NCBI GenBank assembly: GCA_937974135.1
Contig: CALJIH010000022.1
Location: 1 to 14,581 of the forward strand
Source of the DNA: an uncultured Cocleimonas sp.
GTDB lineage: Bacteria > Pseudomonadota > Gammaproteobacteria > Thiotrichales > Thiotrichaceae
Reading direction: 5' to 3'
DNA length: 14,581 bases
In this document: positions 14,380-14,581 of the stretch, in pieces
Layout of the letters: each line of letters opens with the position of its first letter
Position numbering within the stretch: position 1 is the stretch's first letter
The notes under the pieces: model-generated
The model's database searches: none
What the model was told of the DNA's origin: nothing
What the model saw: the letters and a program-made list of their open reading frames with translations, nothing else
Position numbers and translations under genes: made by a program

Positions 14380-14581
14380 ATGAATGATCAGACTAACAAT
14401 ATTAATAATCAAATTGATGATGATGAAATAGATCTACTGGATTTATTTCGAACTATTCTGAATGGAAAATGGATAATTCTTCTATTTACTTTGCTCGCAA
14501 TTTTAGCTGCTTTCATCTACGCCTTTGGTAAAGATCCAATTTACAAAGCAGATGCGTTGTTGCAAGTAGAAACTAAAAAAT
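14380..14581 (+). CDS. Wzc/Wzz-type polysaccharide co-polymerase, 3'-truncated by window edge
   Basis: Only the first 67 codons are present. They encode an Asn-rich and Asp-rich cytoplasmic N-terminus, DEIDLLDLFRTILNGKW (15-31), a first transmembrane helix (about 31-49), and the start of the periplasmic domain DPIYKADALLQVE (52-64), which matches the Wzc/Wzz N-terminal family closely. Whether a C-terminal tyrosine autokinase follows cannot be seen, though the YKADALLQVE wording is commoner in Wzc than in short Wzz proteins. The 239-base gap after wza is A+T-rich, contains no ORF or clear regulatory site that I can support, and has no wzb phosphatase gene, which lies between wza and wzc in E. 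coli. Confidence 0.85.
   Translation, partial: MNDQTNNINNQIDDDEIDLLDLFRTILNGKWIILLFTLLAILAAFIYAFGKDPIYKADALLQVETKK

Overview
The window is a compact stretch of chromosome from a low-G+C gammaproteobacterium. The evidence is a YbiT-type ABC-F ATPase, an ATP-dependent PckA, a monofunctional RelA carrying the EXDD motif with a dead hydrolase domain, and a Wza/Wzc pair. I cannot name the genus. No phage, insertion sequence, CRISPR array or plasmid gene is visible, and no gene-free stretch exceeds about 265 bases.

Layout. 1-1821 (+): the 3' part of ybiT, then six bases later an MTA/SAH-nucleosidase-family gene. 1882-4611 (-): uppP, ATP-dependent pckA with a plausible sigma-70 promoter and a dyad in its leader, and tRNA-Arg(CCU). 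4693-7338 (-): mutS. 7567-8712 (+): an unrecognised lipoprotein with a duplicated C-terminal module. 8816-9202 (-): mscL. 9468-12452 (+): a YigB-like HAD phosphatase, then relA. 12659-end (+): a Wza-type outer-membrane polysaccharide exporter and the first 67 codons of a Wzc/Wzz-type inner-membrane copolymerase. The last two probably open an exopolysaccharide or capsule locus that continues past the window. It is visibly more A+T-rich than the housekeeping genes.

Most genes are housekeeping: ribosome rescue/translation factor, nucleoside salvage, undecaprenyl-phosphate recycling, gluconeogenesis, mismatch repair, osmotic safety valve and stringent response. UppP regenerates the lipid carrier that a Wzx/Wzy polysaccharide pathway would also use.

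The most unusual signal is not a gene. A 17-base core, AAAAGTAGGGGGGTGTC, occurs four times (three identical, one with a single G-to-A change). All copies are intergenic, next to gene 3' ends, and all lie on the + strand. Three are followed at once by a T-run. The fourth is followed by its own reverse complement and forms a strong bidirectional terminator. The second notable feature is the Wza-like protein, which carries a roughly 60-residue charged helical insert just before its second SLBB region and a long N/Q/S-rich N-terminal linker.
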